A stretch of 64,000 nucleotides of DNA from Deroplatys truncata. Its lineage: Eukaryota; Arthropoda; Insecta; Mantodea; Mantidae. The stretch lies in assembly GCA_030765065.1 (NCBI GenBank), contig CM060990.1, positions 458,450,321 through 458,514,320 of the forward strand, written 5' to 3'. The notes under the pieces were generated by a model. It was not told the DNA's origin and made no database searches. It was given only the letters and a program-made list of their open reading frames with translations. Below, in pieces: positions 34,887 through 46,399 of this stretch. Position 1 is the first letter of the stretch; each line of letters opens with the position of its first letter. The position numbers and the translations under genes are program-made.

Positions 34887-35120
34887 TAGAATCAGATGAC
34901 TGAAAAATTCAATGCCATAGCCGGGATGTGAACCACGGATCTCCCGGTCTCCGTCCGGTTGCTCTAACCACTGAGCTACCATGGCAACATGCCCACACGA
35001 CATTAATGGAGAGATCCGTGGTTCAAATCCCGGCTATGGCATTGAATTTTTCAGTCATCTGATTCTACCTTTCCAACCCTGTCCAACACACGGCTTGTGC
35101 GAAAGAACAATTAATTCCAT
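34887..35120. mobile_element. Second inverted tRNA-SINE (family C)
   Basis: The left part is the reversed head and body (from TAGAATCAGATGACTG to GAGCTACCATGGCAACATG). The right part is the forward body from GGAGAGATCCGTGG to AGAACAATTAATTCCAT. The edges carry TAAAGTATAAG (34876-34886) and TAAAGTGTAAG (35121-35131), a probable 11-bp target duplication. This has the same architecture and the same internal edge as the complex at 30130. Confidence 0.75.
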
Positions 35121-35131
35121 TAAAGTGTAAG

Positions 35132-35795
35132 TGCTCATACTTTTGTCGAGTTTAGTCAAGTGTGTGTATTTGTTTCTGGCTTTGAATTCAGATTTTGTTT
35201 TTATGTTTTCTGTTAAATTAATTCAAGTGAAGTTAATCAGGCTTAACCAGGGTTAATTAAATCAACCAAGTATTAAGCAAATCGCTCGGTGTTGGTCGCC
35301 ATATACTGGTAATTGAAAAGGTTATATTACAGGTCCTTTTTTCTAATTTTGAGTAAGGTGATGCGTAATCATTGACATGAAGATATAAAGAATTAAATAA
35401 AGAAATAATAGTAAGATACAGAAATAATTGCAATAAATAGTTTGCATGTATTAAATCAACATATAATGTAATAAACTTGAGTTGAAAGATTTTTTTTCCG
35501 GAAAGAAGAAGGTAATTAGCAACTCATGTTAAGAAAAGTCATTAGCATCAGTGGGGAGCGAACGTGCTATGCATAGATTCTTGGAATGCCGTTAGGTTGT
35601 AAGTTCAGTACATTTGCAAAGTCGCCCAGGCCAATTCTGGAAATTGGAAAAGTGAAAGGTTCCTAGATTCAGGCGAGCCATAACATTGCAACAAGAGGAG
35701 GTACCAGGTAGCAACAAGGTTTACAGACGCATACTTAGAATTGTAAGACTGGCTCCACGCAAGAAGTAAAGTTGGTGGGATAGTTCTAAAGTAGG
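35132..35795. other. Intergenic, no gene recognised
   Basis: AT-rich, then rising GC towards the LINE ORF1 relic. Confidence 0.45.
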
Positions 35796-35799
35796 CAGA

Positions 35800-36950
35800 G
35801 CATAGGTAACATAAGCGCGTGATAACTAGGCAGAGAAGGCGAAGAGGAAACATCGCAGAGCCGCCAAGTCTGCTTCAGCAGCAACCTGCGCCTCTCCCCC
35901 GAAAACTGCCGAGGGGAATGGAACTGAGGCGACGCCACCCGAGGCTACCTACGTCTTGTCCGACGCTTCACATCCGGCATGGTGCAGCCGCAGTCGCCGA
36001 GGCAAGAGCTTACCTCCACCCCAGCTCCCGTGGGACCGTAGCCATCTCCTCCAGCACCGTCTGTGCCTTCTCGGAGGTACAGCACCGTGACTACCGGGCT
36101 ACCACGGGACCATCTAGCAAGGTTGACTCTCGCCGCAGCCTCAACAATGAGGGCTATCCGGATCTACAACGCCAAGGGACCGACGCCGCTTATCCGGTTG
36201 GATCTTTCAGACCTTAGCGACTATGGAGCGGCCTTGAGGGCGCGCCTGCCCTTGTTAGCGTGGTGCTTACGCATCGAGGCCAGCCAAGCGGATCGTCAGG
36301 CACCCTGCCGACGCTGTTGTGCCTTCGGGCATGAAGCGTCAAACTGCACCGCTAAGCCTAGACGTTTGCACGGCTCACTCGCTGAGGAACCGACGAAGGT
36401 ACTGCGCCACCTGTAATGGTTTTGGGCCATTTCACGGGTCAGGCGCAGTGTCCACTGTACCCGTGCAGCCGCCGCCAAGCCACAACGCCCTCAGCAAGTA
36501 CACCACGAGTACTACCAGCACCAATCCGGAGCTCCACGGCGTTGCACCGAGATTCATCACCAGCACCCTCGACCGGAGCAGCGACACGGGACGCCACTCA
36601 GGACCTCAATGAGGAGTTACTTAACTTCAGTGTCCGTTTAGCTGCCCTAGAAGAGAGCATCACCGGTATCATCACCCAGAAGCTTCAGGACCTGCAGGCA
36701 ACCATCACCGCCGCCAACCATCACCACCAGACCGTTACAGCTGAGCTGCCAGATCGACTTGACACCATCGCCACCCGCCTGCTGGCCCTAGAATATCAGA
36801 GTACAACTACCTGATCATCAACCGTTCAACCAGCACAACAGCAGCAGACCCCATATATCATTCCACCAGCACACCAGCGTCTAATACAGAAGTGCCGTGC
36901 CTTCAACGAGGAATGGTGAAGACGACACCACTAACAGCACACCAAAAGCA
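35800..36950 (+). pseudogene. Jockey-type LINE ORF1 (gag-like) relic
   Basis: A GC-rich island against an AT-rich background. A frame at 36063-36416 contains a clean CCHC zinc knuckle, CRRCCAFGHEASNC (C-x2-C-x4-H-x4-C). A second knuckle follows, CATCNGFG in one frame and GHFTGQAQCPLYP in the next, showing a frameshift at about 36425. The downstream frame to 36814 (LEESITGIITQKLQDLQATI) looks coiled-coil. Several stops and frame changes upstream. Tandem knuckles followed by a coiled coil are usual for nucleic-acid-binding ORF1 proteins of Jockey/R1-type LINEs. It may belong to the same element as the RT at 39790, with the endonuclease part missing. Confidence 0.7.
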
Positions 36951-38625
36951 CCATTCTCAACCTTTCCTTAAATATCACTTTTCATCTTCTAGATTGCAGT
37001 CAGGGCAAATAGTCATGGCTGTAGCCTAGGAACTTACATTACGCCCGATTCCGCCCATTGGGGGCGTTCGTCCTACTAATGCGAATGCTATGCGGCACCG
37101 CGCTACCTTCCTGCGTATTCTAAGCGGTCGGCAAGAAGGGCCCAATGTTTTCGATAAAGCAACAACTCCTACACAATTCAAGAACCCAGGATACTACACA
37201 ATCAAATCTGCGTATTAAAAAAAACACGATTCCATAAGTTTCTTAAAATGTCATACCTCCTTCCCGCGTGCGGAATAATGTCCAGAAACTGCAGCAAGTT
37301 ATACATGTGATGATACAGCTGCACAAGTTATATTAATGCAATGTTCATTATCTCTTTGCGCCTGAGCCAAGAAATCTACCCATAGATGCCGGGTTCATCC
37401 ACTAAATGAAAGAGGATTCAGTAAGGACACTCCCATAACCTCTTAAGAGAAATGAGAGATGGTCACCCACAATTTATGTGGCACGGCCTAATGGAAGAAT
37501 GCACGCATGTACATTAGACGGCTAAAGTCTGGCATCGGGATCGTCTTCTGTTGAACAGCAGGCAACACAAAGAGAAATAAATGCAGAATTCTTCCTCTAT
37601 GCACGCAACGCAAGCATAAAGTTTGGAGTTTGCAAACTCTTGCGTTGCGTAGCGCGTTGCATGACTATGTGAATGCTTCCATTAAATAACATGAATGCAA
37701 AGTCTTGCACTTATGCAGCGTCTTCGCTTAGATTTCAATGTGAATGGGCCCTTAAAGGTCAAGCGGCGCGATCACTAATGATGACGTAGGCGATTCCGAA
37801 GCTTTTAATACTCCGGGCTGCCGTGGCGTGCACCTAGTTTCTGCCAACCACATATTACAAAATTTAAATATCTCATAAATATGTGTTTCATAACATATTA
37901 TTTAAAGCATTTTGCTCAATTATATTTTGTTTATTCTTCTTATCCCAATTATTTCATACTTTGGAATCCCATGTGAAATATTAAAACACACACGATCGCT
38001 TGGACCCTATTGAATAAGAAATAATATTACCGATTGCTTAGAATTTACTGATGTATTTTGAACATTTTATTCACACTTTCATGTGTAATTAAGAATAAGC
38101 ATTATTATTTCAAATTAATTGGGCCATTTTTTTAATTTATTTTGTATTTTAAATAATTGATAATGTAATTTTTGTAGAATTAACTAGTTCCGCGTACATT
38201 AGATAACAGAACACAACGCAATTAATTAATATGTAATCTAACCCCATAACGCAACAACCATGGAGCTAATGCCTACCGCACGGCCGCAGCATCACTTTCT
38301 TCCGTACACACAAGAATCCATTGCCAGAGTACAGGGATGCGGTTTGTGAGACCGGCGTTTTAATACATACGTTGTACCATTATAAACGGTTTCACCAAGC
38401 GACGTTAAGAAAAAAGTTATACGTTTGATTATTCTTTTAAGTCAGAAAACATTTTATCATTATAAACTTTGTGTTTGTATTCGATTATTACCACGAATAT
38501 ATTTCAGAAATATATTTATGCGCATTTTTTTAAAAGAAAGCTTATACTGAAAGGTTTCTGATTTCTTTTAAGCTCCGTTATTTACCCAGTTTACTGTGGT
38601 TTACCGTTTTGCAATACCGCTCGTT
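36951..38625. other. Non-coding gap between LINE parts
   Basis: No endonuclease motifs seen. 37600-37650 holds a small hairpin, ACGCAACGCAAG..CTTGCGTTGCGT. GAATGGGCCCTTAAAGG at about 37745 resembles a DNA-transposon end. The rest is AT-rich. Confidence 0.4.
37604..37651. repeat. Short perfect hairpin
   Basis: ACGCAACGCAAG and its inverse CTTGCGTTGCGT surround a ~24-base loop that is itself partly palindromic (GTTTGGAGTTTGCAAAC). Likely part of a MITE. Confidence 0.6.
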
Positions 38626-38629
38626 ACCG

Positions 38630-38755
38630 CAATTACACACACACACACAAACATCCATGCCCATGACGGGACTCGAACACGCGACCCTCAGCTTGGAGGA
38701 GCGCCGAAGCTACACACTCCACCAACCACGGCTACGAGGGCCGGCACGCATTTGT
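38630..38755 (-). repeat. tRNA-derived SINE (family B)
   Basis: Inverse of the 27748 SINE: (AC)n, CATCCATGCCCATGACGGGA, CTCGAACACGCG (B box), and CACGGCTACGAGGGCCGG (A-box end). Orientation is minus. Confidence 0.7.
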
Positions 38756-38759
38756 GGGC

Positions 38760-39425
38760 TGCTTGGTTATAAATGTCCATTGGAAGTTTCGTAGAACTTC
38801 GGTTGTATTTAATGCATCAGAAAAATGTTTTAATACGTAACACTGTATGTTTAAAATCGCATATTGAAGCACATGCATGAACTCTACACGTGGAAACTGT
38901 TAAAATTGCCCAGTGTCAGTAAGTAGAAATAAATAGTTTCATTCATATTGAATGAAGCATTCTTGGTATAGAAATGATACAGACTTCTCGAAAATCTCTG
39001 ATATTTTCTTCATATACTATGAGCAACTTAGTTTCTACTCAGGAGATCATTTCTGAGTGGTATCTCTACGGAGTAGAGGGAAGCGTGAAGAACACCATGT
39101 GAAAACTTGAGATGTCATGTACCGCTCTAATAAGTACATTAAAAACATCGCTTGATTTTTGTGTCCAAGTATTTTGTAGCAGTATTTTTACACTGTTTTA
39201 TACCTATAGTGAGTTGGTGCTGCTTTAATCTCCACTAAGAAACCAAACAAACAAACAAACAAGTCATCTGGACGCTCAAAATAATAGTGAAAAATGTCAC
39301 TAAAATCTTTGTCGAGAAAAGCAAACAGAAGCTATCTGCGATTCTTCCGGCCCTTGAAACAGAAACAGCAAATAAATATGCTGGTGCATCCAACTACATC
39401 TAGTTAGAGATGTTTAACAAGAATT
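38760..39425. other. Intergenic, no gene recognised
   Basis: AT-rich with a short (CAAA)n tract at about 39245. No gene. Confidence 0.5.
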
Positions 39426-39429
39426 ATAT

Positions 39430-39660
39430 AAAGGAAAGAAGCAGGACACCAAATGAAACAGAACAAAGGTATATAAGTTTAGATTTCTATTGCTTTCTCT
39501 AACACTACGGAACTATTACATCCTACTAAAAAAATGCTATATCGAAGTTCCACTGGAATGGATTTTCAGCTCCCTGCATCTAAAGCTGCAGTTTTTAGAA
39601 GAAAGTCTACTCGTAGTCACATGTGAGTGTGTGTGTGTGTGTGTGGGGGGGGGGTAACAC
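39430..39660 (+). repeat. Dispersed repeat family A, old partial copy 3
   Basis: CAAAGGTATATAAG..TTAGATTTCTATTGCTTTCTC, AGCTCCCTGCATCTAAAGC and a GT run ending in a G tract at 39627-39655 parallel 45500-45720 and, more weakly, the full copies. Confidence 0.45.
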
Positions 39661-39789
39661 TATAGCACTGTTGCTGCATATTCCAATAAATCATTACTTG
39701 CAGAGGTTACTTTCAACCAACTAATATTCTTCACTACAGTCGGGTCCTGACATTTTTCAGAGGGGGAAACGCGGTGTTGCCAGTTATTT

Positions 39790-41534
39790 AGCGGGAACTT
39801 CAAGCAGAGGAACATACGTGGGCGCTCTTGCGGCGTCTACGCCGACAGGTCCGTCTCCGCCTACGCGAGCACCATGTGCAAGCGTGGGAGGATACGATGA
39901 CCAGATTGCGTATCGATTGTGACGACGTGTGGAGGATTGCAAAAAGCCTCGGAAACCGTCGAGGCCAATACACCTCTCCACTCCAAGGCACCCAAGACCT
40001 CGTCTATGAACCCCAGGCCAAAGCAAATGTGTTCGCTGATTATCTTGAACGTACCTTACGTCCGAGAGAAGACCCCCAGGACGACATCTTTTCCGAACAC
40101 GTTCGTCGGGAGGTACGCTAATACTTTCGGCGCCCTCCGAACGACGCGGATCGCCCGAATGAGCTCCACGGCGCACTCCTGTGTCTCAACCCCAAAAAGG
40201 CGGCCGGACCTGACCGGCTAACCCCGCTCATGCTCCGACACCTTCCCTTCAACGCTGTGCTCTTTCTAACCCGAGTATTCGACATGTGTCTCGCTCTGGG
40301 TCACTTTCCAAGAGAGTGGCGAGAGGCCCGTGCGATATGCATTTTGAAGCCGGGGAAAGACCCGGTACATCCTTCAAACTACCGATCCATCAGTCTCCTT
40401 CCGACCCTCTCGAAAGTTCTCGGGAGGATGATCCTCAACCGCTGGTCCCCACTTTTGGGAGACATTCAAGCCATCCCGGACCACCAGTTTGGATTTCGTC
40501 CTGGGCATTCGACATCTCAGCAGCTGCTGCAAGTGGTGGAGACAGGTTTCCAGGAGAGTTGCTTTACCGCCGCGGTATCGCTGGATGTCGAAAAGGCCTT
40601 CTCAACGACGTGGCATGCGGGTCTCCTGTATAAACTCATCCACCTGGGATTACCAACACAGGTTAACAACATCCTACACAGTTTTCTACGACACCGAACA
40701 TTTAAAGTTTCAGTTGCCGGGAAAACATCTACACTTAGGCCAGTTAGAGGCGGAGTCCCTGAAGGCTCTGTTCTATCCCCCACGCTCTTCAGCGTCTTCA
40801 GGGCAGAACTTCCAACGCAGCAGCAAGTCGAAATGGCCCAGTATGCTGACGACGTGCTGCTGTACTGCTCAAACAAAAACCTAATCAGAGCCTTCAACCC
40901 AATACAGAGACACCTCTGTCTCATCCAGCAGTGGTGCCGGCGTTGGCGCATGTCCGTTAACGCGGACAAGAGCCACGCCATGCTTCTAACGAAGCGCCAC
41001 ATCCCCGCAGACTGCCCCACATTTCAATTTCGAGGCCGAAGGATTGAATGGAGGAATTATATAACCTACCTGGGAGTGAAGCTGGATAAGAGTCTAACTT
41101 TTGGCGAGCACATCTGGGACGTCTCGGCACGGGCGCAGGGAGCGATTGCCTCCTTGTACCCTATGCTGAGATCCGGGATGCGTGTTCACCTGAAGATACA
41201 ACTTTTCCGAGCCCTGATAGTCCCCCTCATGCTTTACGCCTGCGAGGTCTGGGGCATGGCCGCAGGCAGCTGGCTGCTATGGCTACAACGGGCGCACAAT
41301 AGGGGACTTCGGTCCATCTATTCTGTCGGCCGCTCCTTCCCCGTGAGACTACTACACAAAGCCTCATCTCTTCCATATGTGGAAGATGAAATTAGGCGCC
41401 GGGCTACAAAATTTTACGCCAGTTTACCAAACCATCAGAGTATCCTGGTCAGATCACTTGGGGATTACAACCCTAGAAATCGCCGTCTTCGGCGTCATCG
41501 GGTTCCCCGCATGGCATGCGGGCACACCAGATAA
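39790..41534 (+). pseudogene. Jockey-type LINE reverse transcriptase, nearly intact 3' part
   Basis: One frame runs from about 39790 to 41534 with a single stop (TAA, 40119-40121). Upstream of the stop is the basic linker region (LRRLRRQVRLRLREHHVQAWE, split in function from the catalytic part). After it come KKAAGPDRLTP, ICILKPGKDP, NYRSISLLPTLSKVLGRMIL, the HQFGFRPGHST motif, SLDVEKAFSTTWH (first Asp), GGVPEGSVLSPTLFS and QYADDVLLY (40842-40862; catalytic YADD intact). Then come the thumb WRMSVNADKSH, YLGVKLDKSLTF, and a C-terminal LQRAHNRGLRSI. No RNase H follows, consistent with Jockey. The N-terminal endonuclease is absent. GC content is far above its surroundings. The 3' untranslated part extends to perhaps 41870. 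Apparently one of the younger elements in the window. Confidence 0.9.
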
Positions 41535-42190
41535 CCAAGGAGTTACACCAACAGCAGCTAAAGCTGAACTCCATAGTATTCCTACCCAAGAGATGATTGG
41601 TCTCAAAATTCAATCCCAACCAAAGAAATTGATAAACACACACACCAGGGTGCAGAAGGGCCGCTGCATCCTAACAGGCAGCTCAAGGAGCTATATGCTT
41701 CCTCCTTTCTATCATTACTATCTAAACACAAACCGTCATCCTTAATAATCATTTCCTCTGAAAATAGTCATCCTACGGCTAAACCCTGATGAGGGTGGGC
41801 ACGCAGCAAAAACTAACTCGGGCTAAAACTTAGCCTGCCAGCAGCCAGTCGGAGTCGAGAAACATACGTATTTTAAACATTTCACACATTTACAGATCGC
41901 ATCGATACATTGTAAATGTGCGTGGACAATATGTACAAACATGTTCATAGAATAGTATAATATGGAGACAAGTGTTATGCCATTTACCGAAAAAAACTAA
42001 AAGTTATGTTAATTGAAATTGGGTATTAAGTAACTTAAATTTTGATCCAGTAGGAAGTCCTCGGAATCCTCCTAAATATAAAATTCTTCGGTTTCATCAC
42101 TGGAGTCGCTGCTGTCGTCTCTTGGCTGAATGAAATTATCAGTTCCTCCACACCTGTTTCCACTATGCCATTAGATATCCTTGCTTGTGT
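41535..42190. other. LINE 3' region and intergenic
   Basis: To about 41870 probably LINE 3' UTR (GATGAGGGTGGGCACGC, AACTCGGGCTAAAACTTAGC); beyond is AT-rich. No poly(A) tail was clear. Confidence 0.45.
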
Positions 42191-42194
42191 CAGA

Positions 42195-43432
42195 AGCTTT
42201 CAGGTGTGATCCACGACACTTTTCTGCTTATCCACTGTCACTTGTTGAATTCCTTGCTGTACCAATATTTCAACATCAGCGATACGGAACCTTGTTTTAT
42301 ATTCTGCATCATAACCTTTTACTTGTGCCCAAATTAATTCAATGACAGTGGCAGGGAAGAAGCCTGATGACAATATGACCGTAGCAGCAGCAATGGTGTC
42401 TATCTCGTGAGTGCAGAACCGGTGCTTGTACAATTCTAAATTTGCATGAGTTCCGCTTTCGTCGTTTCTGTAGACACTCCAGCTATGTTGTTCTTCTCCA
42501 TCCTTGCAGAATGAGTTTTTCCTGTCGTTCAATGTCGGCGCTTTGCTTAATTGCACCGAGTGGTATTGCGCATTGTTCTTAACAATAATGGAGTTTGCAC
42601 CGATGTTTAGCAGAAGAAATTCTTGGAACTAGCTCATTCATGTCTTCATGATAATCACGAGTGCTCTTTGGTTTGAATAAGAAGAGCATTGTCCCTGGAG
42701 CAAAACCGTACACGCCACTAGCATGAAGCAGAATCAATCTACTTCCTTTTCCAACTGACACTTTCATTGTCCCTGCAAGGGTGCCATCTGTCCATGCCTT
42801 TGTCTTAGTGTGTCCTGCATTTCCCCACGTTTCATCAAGCCATCCCACCTTTCCGGGATTGGTTTTCAGAATTCCTCGCAAAAATTTGCCACCCCATGCA
42901 ATATTCTCACTGCTTTCCATCACAGCTTTCCTCTCAGAAAATTTCATAAACCGAAAAGTTCTTTGAGCAATTTACTTACGCTGATTTTTCCGCCATAGAA
43001 TAAGCCAACTTCCTTCAGAGAGAACAGCAGCTTCTCACGAGTAGGAAATTCCTTCCTCATATAATAATGATACACGTGCTGCCTAATCGCATCCTTTTGA
43101 AATGCATCAAGTGAAACTTTAAGGCTGGCTCGTGTTCTCTGCTTTCCAGGTGTACGCAGAACTGCAGACGGCGTATTAAAAGCAACTGGGCACTTTTCCT
43201 TTGTCACACTCTTCACGGTGGTTTTACGCGCCTTCAATGCGTTACAAACCCTATTCACCACTTTGGTAACAGGTAGAATGGGTCCACAATCGCCCTGCTC
43301 CTTCTCAAAACTACTCACGAAGCCTGAATACAAATTCACGGCCTTGGCTCTTATAAGAACGAATTTATTTCTTAAACTCTGACGACATATTGTTATAATA
43401 ACAATGATGATAGTAATAAGACTTACACACAA
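42195..43432 (-). pseudogene. IS630/Tc1-like DDE transposase relic (second family)
   Basis: Three consecutive blocks in different frames. N-terminal block (42944-43432): AVLRTPGKQRTRA, then FQKDAIRQHVYHYYMRKEFP, then LFYGGKISVSKLLKEL. A 1-base shift leads to RFMKFSERKAVMES and the catalytic VGWLDETWGN (first Asp, about 42834), KVSVGKGSRLILLHA and KSTRDYHEDMN. A second shift and a small deletion lead to SIIVKNNAQYHSVQLSKAPT, where the usual second Asp is Asn (about 42577). The last block has IELIWAQVKG (third acidic residue kept) and FRIADVEILVQQGIQQVTV. This layout is widespread in insects and distinct from the DUF4817 mariners here. Two frameshifts and loss of a catalytic Asp make it inactive. 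Confidence 0.85.
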
Positions 43433-43619
43433 TGAAATCGGATTTCACACACGCACAAAATAGCAAACAAACTTCACCAACACAAACACTAAAAGCAACT
43501 GAGGCCACGTGGTCCTTACAAAACGGAGCTGGCATCACGGTGCTAGATTTGCAAGCCACGCTTAGCAGCGAGACTGGTGATGGTGCTAGCAGACAGTTTA
43601 ACATCCCGTGCTAAAAGTT

Positions 43620-45470
43620 GCTACAAATATTGCCAATAGCAACCGTTAATCTGCGGTAACAGATGCAAAAGTAATATTCGAACAGACTAGTATTGTAATG
43701 AAGACCTTGCATGACAGTAAAACAAGAAAGCTGGATTTCAGTGGTTTAAAGATAATGCACGTCATATAGCTTCATTAAGATAATTCTGAAAATCTGTTTT
43801 CAACTACTCATTACTGTATATTGTCAATATTAACCTTCTCCCTCCACCTCCCGTAACCTCAAAACGCCAGGACCGGAGATCCAGCGGCCGAACTTTAAAT
43901 GATGATTCAAGAACATTTACGCTGTTTTACACCGCCGGGAGCCAAGTGAGTTGAATACGTGAGAGCGCGGACTGAAATCTGAATGGTGCAATGGCTGGTT
44001 AATTTTCACAAACCGCAAGTTATCTGCTTCTACCTGGGGTTTTCCTATTCAGTTAAGTTACGAAGGGCCCTTACCTTCGAATTAGCTAATAGCTGTCCCC
44101 GGCCTGAAACGCTAATTACTTCCCGTCTACCTAAATGTTAACCCTTCTCTCCTTATCAGTTTCAATTCTTACACGAAGTATTAAATGGGGTTTAAAATAA
44201 GAATTATTATAGAAATATTTAAATTGTTGTAATCATATCTGGAATCATTGTTGACATTTAATATTCCCTTCCCTACATTATCGTTATTATTCTGCGTTGC
44301 TACTTCTTATGAATCATTGAAGAACGAAAAATCGAATAAGTACCTACCATGTTTTCATGCATATGCCAGAAATATTTTAAGGATGCAAGGCAAAGATTTT
44401 AAAAAAAAATCCTCAGAGCCCAAATAAAGAAACAAAATATTTAGCCATTTTTAACTTTCTCAAAATGTCTCTAAAGATTTTTGATGATAGATATACACTA
44501 CAGTTTAAATTACTGTCTTAACAAACTACGTCTTTTTAAATGTCTGCAATCTACCTGATACTCTATTTATTCTCGCTGAAATTTGCATAAATGGGAAACA
44601 TATGCTATAGAGGGAACTTACTACGGAAAACGCAGAAGTTCATTAAGTTATACGATTTATGTTAAACAATTGCTTTCGTAGTATTAGCCATTTTTAAAAT
44701 ATCCTTTGAGTGCATTTAACTTTTACAAAAGTGAGGTTTAGTATGCTATTTGAGCTGCACTTAAATTAAAATCCTAGAAATGTATGATTTGCTTTTTTTC
44801 TGGATGACTGATATTAATTTAAGGGTGCTAGATAGTGTATTCGTAAAAGGAGTAAAAACTATATAAATTTTGATAGAAAGAAATCATCAAACCTTTTAGA
44901 AACATGATTCGATTGCTGTTTCGCTATTTCTGCCATTAAAGTGTGCAAACGTGACGTTAAATGGACGTGCGTAGATGTGTGACTACTGAGTTAAATTTTA
45001 ATCGTAATCCGTTTCTTTTTTTATTTTAGCCGCTATAAAATGTTCCTTATGAAAATTTTAAGTATACGATCTTTGCATATGGATGAAAATATCTAAGCAT
45101 TTTCTTGATATCCAGTATAGTTTAGGATTTGGAGTTATAATGTTGTAAAGTATAATTGATTTTTAGGGAATTACAAATGTTACATGCTCATTACTTTTCA
45201 GAAAAAGTAATATTGTTACAGAGAATCTACTCTCTGTAAAGAAACTTATTGAGTAAAAATACGCAGAATTTACAAGTTTATAATTGTATACGTTCATCAC
45301 ATAGTATCTACTTCACACACGTTGGATTTTCAATTTTAGAAATCATTATCTTGGAAATTAGGTACATAGGATCGCGAGAATTAATGTTCTATTGCTTTTA
45401 GATAGAAAAATCTGTGATAAAAATGTCATCTACATTGGTTGAAATTTATGTAATTAAGCAACATCCTATC
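43620..45470. other. Intergenic with one GC-richer block
   Basis: 43830-44110 is GC-richer (CCGCCGGGAGCCAAGTGAGTTG, AAGGGCCCTTACC) and may be a worn repeat or transposon end. The remainder is AT-rich without a gene. Confidence 0.4.
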
Positions 45471-45479
45471 CAGTGCCCT

Positions 45480-45910
45480 TAAACAAAAGGAAGCTGGGCG
45501 AACACTGAATAAAACCAAAGAAACGCATATAAGCTTAGATTTTTATTGCCTTCTCCAGCACTAGAGGAAGTATACATTCTACCTAAAATTTTGTAATCGA
45601 TTTTTGTTGCTAATATACCCACATTTTGAGCTTCCTGAATCTAAAAACACGGTTTTTAGGAAAGGGTCTACGTCCGGGCACGTGAGTGCATGTGCGTAAC
45701 TCAAAAAAGAAAATTATGATAAATACTATATATCATATTTATTTTCACTGAATGTTACCAAAATGGAAAACATAAGAGAAGGATAAAAACTTGTTACAGG
45801 AGAAATAGTAGTTCATTTATAGTATTAGTCGTTTCTAAAAACATTTTTGTGTGTGTTTCATTTTTTCTACAAGGAATTTTGAGGTAATATATGCACGAAT
45901 TCATTAGGAA
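45480..45910 (+). repeat. Dispersed repeat family A, old partial copy 4
   Basis: TTAGATTTTTATTGCCTTCTC, CACATTTTGAGCTTCCTGAATC, ACACGGTTTTTAGGAAAGGGTC and TGCGTAACTC follow the family A order, much diverged. Confidence 0.45.
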
Positions 45911-46079
45911 TTTAAGTCGGTTCTGTTAATCCTCTCTTGTTTATATATACATCTTACTCGGTAATCAGTAATCGTTTTATGCATTTGCTGTACAGTCGAG
46001 CGTACGGAAACTTGCCTATGCTTTTCGCTTCGTATAGTGTTTTGCTTTATTTGAATTTGACAGAAACCCCTTATCATCT

Positions 46080-46350
46080 GTGTTCCACAACAGCCCTGGG
46101 TGGGCCAATCTCTTTTGTTGGTTTGAATTCAAATCCGGCACACACATTAGCCTATGAACAAAGGCGAATGGCGAAAGGGGAGTAGTACGGAAATATTTCT
46201 CCTGAGTGGTTGGAAGACATTCTTCGCAAACACCAGCCCTGGTTGTGTCCGTCTCATATTGGTTTTATGTCAAATGTCTGGCACTCAAACATGTCTGGCT
46301 TTAGGCTCAGGAGCGATGGAAAAGAGGGGGAGTAAGGCATACGTTAACTG
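46080..46350 (+). repeat. Diverged tandem duplication (~155 bp)
   Basis: CACAACAGCCCTGGGTGGGCC..TTGTTGGTTTGAATTCAAATCCGGCACACACAT recurs as CACCAGCCCTGGTTGTGTCC..TATTGGTTTTATGTCAAATGTCTGGCACTCAAACAT (each broken into its parts). The overlapping open frames are not genes. Confidence 0.5.
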
Positions 46351-46399
46351 GAGTGCTAGAATCAGGTAAGGAGTGGAAGTTAAGAGTGACAGAGACGGT

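Noticed and set aside
40517-41020. 167-aa minus-strand ORF
   Set aside because: Shadow of the Jockey reverse transcriptase on the opposite strand.
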